From positions 248,001-312,000 of the forward strand of contig JAJEKV010000084.1 of assembly GCA_021234155.1 (NCBI GenBank): DNA of 64,000 bases, given 5' to 3'. The notes below the pieces were generated by a model. It saw nothing but the letters and a program-made list of their open reading frames with translations, was not told the DNA's origin and ran no database searches. The stretch is from Isoetes taiwanensis. Lineage: Eukaryota > Streptophyta > Lycopodiopsida > Isoetales > Isoetaceae. A program made the translations under genes and the position numbers. Below, piece by piece: positions 58,745 through 64,000 of this stretch (position 1 is the first letter of the stretch; each line of letters starts with the position of its first letter).

Positions 58745-59785
58745 ATGTCTACTACATTTGCAGCAAATTTGTTAAACCAAATTGAAGTATTCAAGGGGGA
58801 TACTAGATTCAAAGTTTGGAAGGAGTCTATCAAGTCTGTTCTGGAATTTGAAAAGTTGTGGCATCTTATAGATGGTAGTCAAGCTGGAGCAGTCAGTTTT
58901 GGTAATGCCAGTCCAGGTGCCAGCTCAAGTGGTCCAGGAGGAGTTGGAGTTACATGAGATTCTGGTGTATCTTCAGCTCCTGCTATTACTGTTCCAGACG
59001 AAACTAAGATTATGGAAGCACAGCAGATAATCTTGTGCAAGGTAGGAACTGCTCTTAAACTGAGGTTAAGAGGGTTGAAGCCACATGAAATGTGGCAGTA
59101 TCTTATAAGTCAATATGCGGTAAAGAGTTCTTCTCAAATTGATTTGTTGAAAAAACAACTAAGAAAGCTAAAACTATTTGAAAAAGATGATCTAACAAAT
59201 TTTTTGGAGAAGTTTGATTCAATTGTGGCAGATCTTGAAGGAGCTGGAAATGTTTTGAGTGAACAATATCAAATATTGGCACTATCTAGAGCTATTTCTC
59301 ACAATTCCCAGCTTGCAACATTAGTGAGAAATATTGCCATATCAAAGGAACATGTCTTGAGGATGATTTGAACAGAATTTGAGCAGTCAAAGGGTATGCA
59401 AGAGGATGATCAATCTCCAGAGGTGTTGTTTGCAAGAAAGCAGAAAAGAGGAGCGAGCTTTGCAAAAGAAAGAGTGGGGCTCTGCTATACTTGTAATCAG
59501 TATGGACATCTAAAAAATGAATGTCCAAGTGAAGGTAAGCAATTTAAATGCTTTAATTGTGATGGTAAAGGTCATATATCTGCAAATTGCCCAAGTCCAA
59601 AGGGTATTGGAGGAAGAGGGAGAGGTCGAGGAAGAACACAAATGGACTCTAAAAAAGGAAGGGGACGGTTCAAAGGAAATGCTAGTTTGAATATTGTGGA
59701 AGAAACAAATGAAGAAATCTCTGAGGACATTGAGGTAAAACGTGTGCTTAATGTTTCTCAGGATCTTAATAAGTATGGTAACTGA
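58745..59785 (+). pseudogene. gag: Copia gag with two CCHC knuckles
   Basis: The ATG at 58745 (MSTTFAANLLNQIEVFKGDT) lies 16 bases after the primer site. The UBN2-type gag core is clear: KVWKESIKSVLEFEKLWHLI, AQQIILCKVGTALKLRLRGL, MWQYLISQYAVKSS and LRKLKLFEKDDLTNFLEKFD. Knuckles: CYTCNQYGHLKNEC and CFNCDGKGHISANC (about 59482-59590), followed by an RG-rich stretch. In-frame stops at 58956 and 59371 interrupt an otherwise single frame. Confidence 0.9.
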
Positions 59786-60799
59786 TTTCTCATTATAGAT
59801 TCAGGAGCAGAAAAATCAGTAGTGCATGATTTGAAGATCTTAAAAGAATGTAAACAAGAGTATGTTCAAGTTCAGCTTGGAGATGGTGGGGTGCAGAAAA
59901 TTAGAGATTCTGAAATATTAGAACTGTTTGATTTGAATGGAAAAATAGTGATGCTTAAAGAAGTCTTATGTGTACCTAAACTTGTGAGAAACTTAATTTT
60001 AGTCTGCCAACTTGTGGATCTTGGTTACAAGGTTGTCTTTGAGAAACTTGAATGCAAAATATTTCTGAATAATATTTTGAAGTTTATTGGAAGAAGAGTA
60101 GGCAATTTGTTTGGATTTGACAAAGATCATATTTTGTCTATCAATCTGGTTGAATATCCTTCAAAGACAACTTGGCACAATAGGTTATGTCACAATAATC
60201 CATCTAATATTGATTTGCTCATTAAAAACAAGTTCATAACAGCAAAAATAGATGAAGGAAAAAGGCCATGTGCAGGTTGTCAACTTGGAAAGCAATCTAG
60301 GCTTGCATTTAAAAGAAATGCAAAAAGAGCTAAAAGAGTGTTGGATTTAATACACACAGATCTGTGTGGGCCTATTAATGTCACAGGAATAGAAGGACAT
60401 AGATATTTTATGACCTTTATAGATGACTTTAGCAGAAGAACAAAATGTTATCTATTGAAGACAAAAGATCAAGCCTTTGAAGCTTTGAAACTATTTATAG
60501 CTGAGGCAGAGCTGGAGACAGAAAGAAAAGTTAAATGCATAAGATCAGACAGAGGAGGAGAATACTTGTCAAAAGAATTCAAGTGGTATTGTGCTAACCG
60601 TGGTATTAAAAGGCAGTTGACTTGTAGGTATTCTCCACAACAAAATGGAGTGGCTGAAAGAAAAAACAGGACCTTGCTAAATGTTGTTCGTTCCATGCTA
60701 AAATACTCAGGTTTGCCTAATTTTCTATGGAGTGAAGCTTTGAAAACAACAGTAGTTGATGTTCAAAATATATTGTTCAAAATATATTGCCTTCTGTAA
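59786..60799 (+). pseudogene. pol: Copia protease and integrase
   Basis: Protease motif FLIIDSGAEKSVV (about 59791-59825) follows a stop at 59783-59785. The pre-integrase zinc domain is TTWHNRLCHNNPSNIDLLIK then CAGCQLGKQSR. The integrase core has DLIHTDLCGPIN (Asp), MTFIDDFSRRTKCYLLKTKD, IRSDRGGEYLSKEF (Asp) and YSPQQNGVAERKNRTLLNVV (Glu). The catalytic D,D,E set is intact. The frame ends at a stop near 60799 after the core. Confidence 0.92.
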
Positions 60800-60839
60800 A
60801 GTATAAAAGGTACAGTACCTAACATGCTATAGTCAGGGA

Positions 60840-61546
60840 AAACTCCTGGTTATGAACATTTAAGATCATTTGGTTGTTTGGCTTTTGCTCACATTCCTGA
60901 AGAAATTAGAAAAAAAACTTGATGATAGGGCATGTATTACATATCTGGTAGGCTATGATCTGCATTCAAAAGCATACAGGTTGTATGATCCTGCTCATAG
61001 AAAAATCTTGATTAGTGGAGATGTAGTGTTCAATGAAAACAAGTTTTATCGAGCAATTCCTAATATTAATGATGATATCTTGAATGATGATCAAAGTAAC
61101 ACTGATGTGAAAGAAACAGTTGAGCATACTGCTCAGACTGAATTTAAAATGCAGGATACAAGGGAAGCTCTTGACAGTGAGAGTGAAGATGGAGATGAAG
61201 ACAAAACTGAGGTACAAGATGAAGAAAGTCTATCAGAATTTGAACCTGCAGGTGAGATAACAGTGCCTGAGTCTGAGATAGCAGAACCTGAGCCACCTGT
61301 GTATTTGGAAAAGCCAAAGAGAAAAATCAGAAGAACTGAGGCTCAGATCTTGGCTGATGAGAGTAAGTTCAAATTAGAGTTGCATGGTAGAACCGAAACA
61401 GGTAGAAGCAAAAGACATCATGATAGTAAAGGTGAAATTCATTCTGTGTTTGATATTCTAGTGTTAGAGACTGATAAATTGCCAAATAATTTTGAAGAAA
61501 CTATAAAAAGTGATGATTCAGAAAACTGGAGAAAAGCTATGGAGGA
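60840..61546 (+). pseudogene. Copia integrase C-terminus and RT linker, truncated by insertion
   Basis: After a frame break, PGYEHLRSFGCLAFAHIPEE, then ITYLVGYDLHSKAYRLYDPA and KILISGDVVFNENKF, the classic copia integrase C-terminal block. An acidic linker follows (DSESEDGDEDKTEVQDEES). The frame reaches ENWRKAMEDV, normally followed by the RT fingers, where the chromovirus LTR begins. Confidence 0.88.
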
Positions 61547-63165
61547 TGTGACGTTCCAGGGGAGTATACGCTATAAATACGTATATTCTTGGACCCGTCA
61601 CCATACAAGTCTACCTATGTAGCCTTGTATGCCTTAGAAAGTGGCAAGGGGTGCACATCTAAGTTAATTGTTTAACTTAGATAACCTTATGATAAGGCCC
61701 ATTTCCACATGGCCTTATCCTATTGGGCAACCGCCACACGGTCCCATCCTAGTGGTGCCACGTGGCATGGCACGTGGACCCTCACCTATATTGGCTCAAA
61801 CCCTAACCCTAGACCCTTTTCCTGACTCTAGCACCTGAAATCTCATCTACGCGCCCGAAACCTCGATTCGAGCATCGTTCGTCATAGCATAGCCTGGTGC
61901 AGCAGCCCCTGGAAGGTGTGCACGATCGTAGAGGGAGCAAGCCTTCGACCCACGTCAAGGAGCATGGAGACGCCAGGAATGGGAGGAAGCGCTTCTGGAG
62001 CAGATAGGTGGAGTAGAGTTCATGGTAGTTCATCTGGGATTTAGCATTCCAGATGGGTTTGTATCTTGTATCTAGAGTAGAGCCATCCTAGAACCCTTGT
62101 TGAACATCTTGCACCCTAATCAAGGAACCCTAACCGTAGGTTAGATATGTATGATTAGGTTAAGATGTTCTTATGATGTTTATCATGATATGATATATGT
62201 GATGTTGGTTGATCACGTTGCTCCTCTTGTATTGGGAAGGGGGGTAGAGACCTAGGGCCATATGTAGTATGCTCCTAGTGTAGATCCCTTAGTTCCTATT
62301 AGTTGCGGCCTGTGCATAGGAACCCACCAGGCTATTGAGACTATGCTGCGACTCAGCACTACACAACAGGGCCAAAGGCAATATGGAGGGAGGATCCCTA
62401 CCGAGTGGGGGCTACGGGGGATCCCATAATGGGCTAGGCTTATGGTCGGTCACTTCGTGTGGGCCGAGCATCGGTCCGACACCTCCTGGGGCAACAGTGT
62501 CGCCCTGCCTCTCAAGAGTTGCAAGTGTTAGCTTGGCTCTCGTTTTGGGGGGTTCAGTCGGGTATGAATCGTGTATCGCCACGATTCTCTAGCCGCCCGA
62601 GGAGCCTCTAGACCCCGGGAAGGGGAGATGCAACCCTTCCTGCCTCGTCGGACCAGGGAGATGCAACCTGGAGTAGTTCCGATGGGTGATGCCATGGGAT
62701 TGCGTATCCGGAAGGCTAGAGTCATGTCAGAGTCTGATCTAGCCCATCTGCAAATTATGCACAGGAGGGGCGGATGGAGTGGTCAACCCTAGCCATTGTA
62801 TTATGCCAGCCCTCGCCATTGTTATGACTCGGTCTGCTCTACCTTGAGGCCTATCCAGTCAGTCGACTTCCTTATGAGTCAGAGCCACGGGTAGGAGCTC
62901 TCATGTTTTATGGCATATGATTATCTTCTTTGCAGCTATTGTTATGTGGATGAGCTACCCTCGAGGTAGTAGGATGTATTGATTATTGCTAGTTCTGACG
63001 ATGTTATGCTTCCGCTGTGATAGGAGCCCATAGGGGAAGGGCGCGCAATTCGTGTCCATTCCAGAGTGCGGGATAGATGGAGGGCCCGTGTGGTCGAAGG
63101 ACCGGATGGAGGATTTCCTACGGAGTGTACGGCTGCGAGCCGTATATTTAGTAGGGAGCGTCACA
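61547..63165 (+). repeat. Chromovirus 5' LTR, 1619 bp
   Basis: Starts TGTGACGTTCC and ends GAGCGTCACA, like the LTR at 17415-19029, with shared blocks such as GGGGGGTAGAGACCT, GTATGCTCCTAG and GCACAGGAGGGGCGGATGGA. Its length is within four bases of the other copy. Confidence 0.92.
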
Positions 63166-63166
63166 A

Positions 63167-63178
63167 TGGTATCAGAGC
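63167..63178 (+). promoter_or_regulatory. Primer binding site, initiator tRNA-Met
   Basis: TGGTATCAGAGC lies one base after the LTR end. It proves that this LTR is the 5' copy and that the element reads rightward. Confidence 0.9.
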
Positions 63179-63713
63179 GATGTTCTTGGTTGACCAGGAA
63201 CTAGCACTGACCATATCCTTGAAAGTAGTCTAACAGGCCCGATAGGGTGCGAAATGGAAAAAGAATTTCCACCATGGAACCTCGAAAATAGGGAAAAATT
63301 TTCTCCTAGGTAGTGGGTCCGTAAGAATAGAGTAAAAGAATGAGTCAAATTAACATTCTAGTAAAATTGGAGTGGAAATTATGAATCAGCATCAAATTTC
63401 ACCTAACACGGGTCGAAGAACCATGCCAATCCGCGACCTGGGTGAAAAATGGCGCAAATTCATAATTAACACTTCAAACCATTAGGAAAAATTCAAAATT
63501 TTAATATAATATTGTATTAAGTATATACTAATAATTAAGCATATTGGAGTAATTAATAAGGGAGGCTAATTATTAGACCTATTAATGGTAGGGGAATATT
63601 TCTAGAACCTCTTCCTTTTAAATATCCTTGCCACCTCATTTCCCCCCAAACCTTTTCCTCCACCTTATCTCTCTTAGTCAGCCTTACATCACCCATTTTT
63701 CAGACCGTCAAAT
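63179..63713 (+). promoter_or_regulatory. Leader with splice-acceptor-like end
   Basis: About 535 bases without a long ORF. A pyrimidine-rich stretch (63600-63700) ends CCCATTTTTCAG at about 63703, eleven bases before the ATG. Packaging or splice signals are plausible but unproven. Confidence 0.4.
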
Positions 63714-64000
63714 ATGGCTCGAACCAAGCAGACAATGAGGAAAGTTGGAGTGAAGCCCACCTCTTCAATGGCGGAGGTAGCAGCAGGCCGACACGGTAAG
63801 CAGATTCCACCACACCTTAGGCCAAGACCAGAGGAGGAGGCGTCGTCTTCGACGGATGACACCTTCCACCCTTCAGAGGAGGGCAGCCCCAGCAGCAGCA
63901 ATTCCTTGTCGGTCGAGACCCAGCGGACCGGCGAGACAGTCCCAGTTGGTGATCTCTCCGGCCAAGAAGAAGAGCAGGAGGACGATCAAGAGCAGCAGCA
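63714..64000 (+). CDS. Histone H3-like protein, N-terminal tail (3' end off window)
   Basis: The ATG at 63714 (context CAAATATGG) starts MARTKQTMRKVGV. MARTKQT and the following R-K are identical to the histone H3 N-terminus; Met replaces Ala7. K4 and the R8-K9 pair are kept; S10 is Val. The next 80 residues are not H3-like: proline/acidic (PPHLRPRPEEEASSSTDD), serine-rich, then glutamate/glutamine-rich (GQEEEQEDDQEQQ) to the window end. The tail is at least 95 residues, against 37 before the fold in canonical H3. Plant CENH3 also begins MARTK and has a long variable tail. The related copy at 1-300 holds an H3 fold, so a fold is predicted just beyond the window. No stop or shift is seen in 95 codons. 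Confidence 0.8.
   Translation, partial: MARTKQTMRKVGVKPTSSMAEVAAGRHGKQIPPHLRPRPEEEASSSTDDTFHPSEEGSPSSSNSLSVETQRTGETVPVGDLSGQEEEQEDDQEQQ

Larger units (their letters stand above)
57878..61546 (+). mobile_element. Ty1/copia retrotransposon, interrupted, 3' end off window
   Basis: LTR, initiator-Met primer site, gag with two knuckles, protease, integrase and the linker toward RT. The chromovirus LTR at 61547 cuts it just after ENWRKAMEDV, at the start of the RT region. RT, RNase H and 3' LTR should lie beyond position 64000. It is inserted at the edge of the minisatellite. Confidence 0.9.
61547..64000 (+). mobile_element. Second chromovirus of the 1-19029 family (3' part off window)
   Basis: A 5' LTR, initiator-Met primer site, leader and H3-tailed ORF. 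The LTR is homologous to 17415-19029, so both belong to one family. It inserted into copia, which had itself inserted into the minisatellite. The internal region and 3' LTR lie past the window. Confidence 0.88.

Noticed and set aside
63714-64000. Authentic host CENH3 or H3 gene rather than an element gene
   Set aside because: It lies directly after an LTR and primer site in element orientation, and a related element carries an H3 core in the matching place; kept as an alternative within the entry.

Overview
The window is a transposon-dominated stretch of a land-plant nuclear genome. The evidence is plant-type mobile elements (a Ty3/gypsy chromovirus, a Tat-like gypsy with a second RNase H, Ty1/copia, plant L1-like LINEs, a CACTA-like DNA transposon and a Helitron) and decayed pieces of plant genes: a plastid fibrillin/PAP and a PDR-type ABCG transporter. 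No intact ordinary host gene was found. The species cannot be fixed from the sequence; a large-genome fern, lycophyte or gymnosperm is a weak guess.

Layout. (A) 1-19029 is most of one decayed chromovirus whose 5' LTR lies left of the window. In order it carries the body of a histone H3-like gene (1-300), two unrecognised reading frames (516-10951, split by a 9055-bp CACTA-like element at 858-9912, and 11237-11776), gag-protease-RT-RNase H-integrase-chromodomain (12008-16760), a polypurine tract and a 1.6-kb 3' LTR (17415-19029). The CACTA-like element holds minus-strand ABCG fragments, a three-unit repeat array and a LINE tail with target duplications. (B) 19030-32236 holds an L1-like LINE with a long open RT frame and an extra downstream ORF, two fragments of a second non-LTR family, a fibrillin pseudogene and another truncated LINE. 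(C) 32237-42928 is gene-poor, with local tandem duplications and an old LINE 3' fragment. (D) 42929-56051 is a complete but decayed Tat-like gypsy with 2.0- and 2.2-kb LTRs and a tRNA-Gln-type primer site. It has an RNase H between protease and RT, and a 3.5-kb Helitron in its integrase. (E) 56080-56610 is a broken host gene fragment. (F) 56985-57877 is a duplicated minisatellite, into which a Ty1/copia element (57878 onward) is inserted. (G) From 61547 a second chromovirus of the same LTR family as (A) interrupts the copia. Its first ORF (63714 onward) begins with the N-terminus of histone H3.

The main result combines (A) and (G). Two copies of one chromovirus family each carry histone H3-like coding sequence 5' of gag: one shows the H3 core, the other the H3 N-terminal tail. 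The same family encodes an integrase chromodomain, the module type that reads methylated H3. A retrotransposon encoding both an H3-like histone and a histone reader is the candidate undescribed system here.
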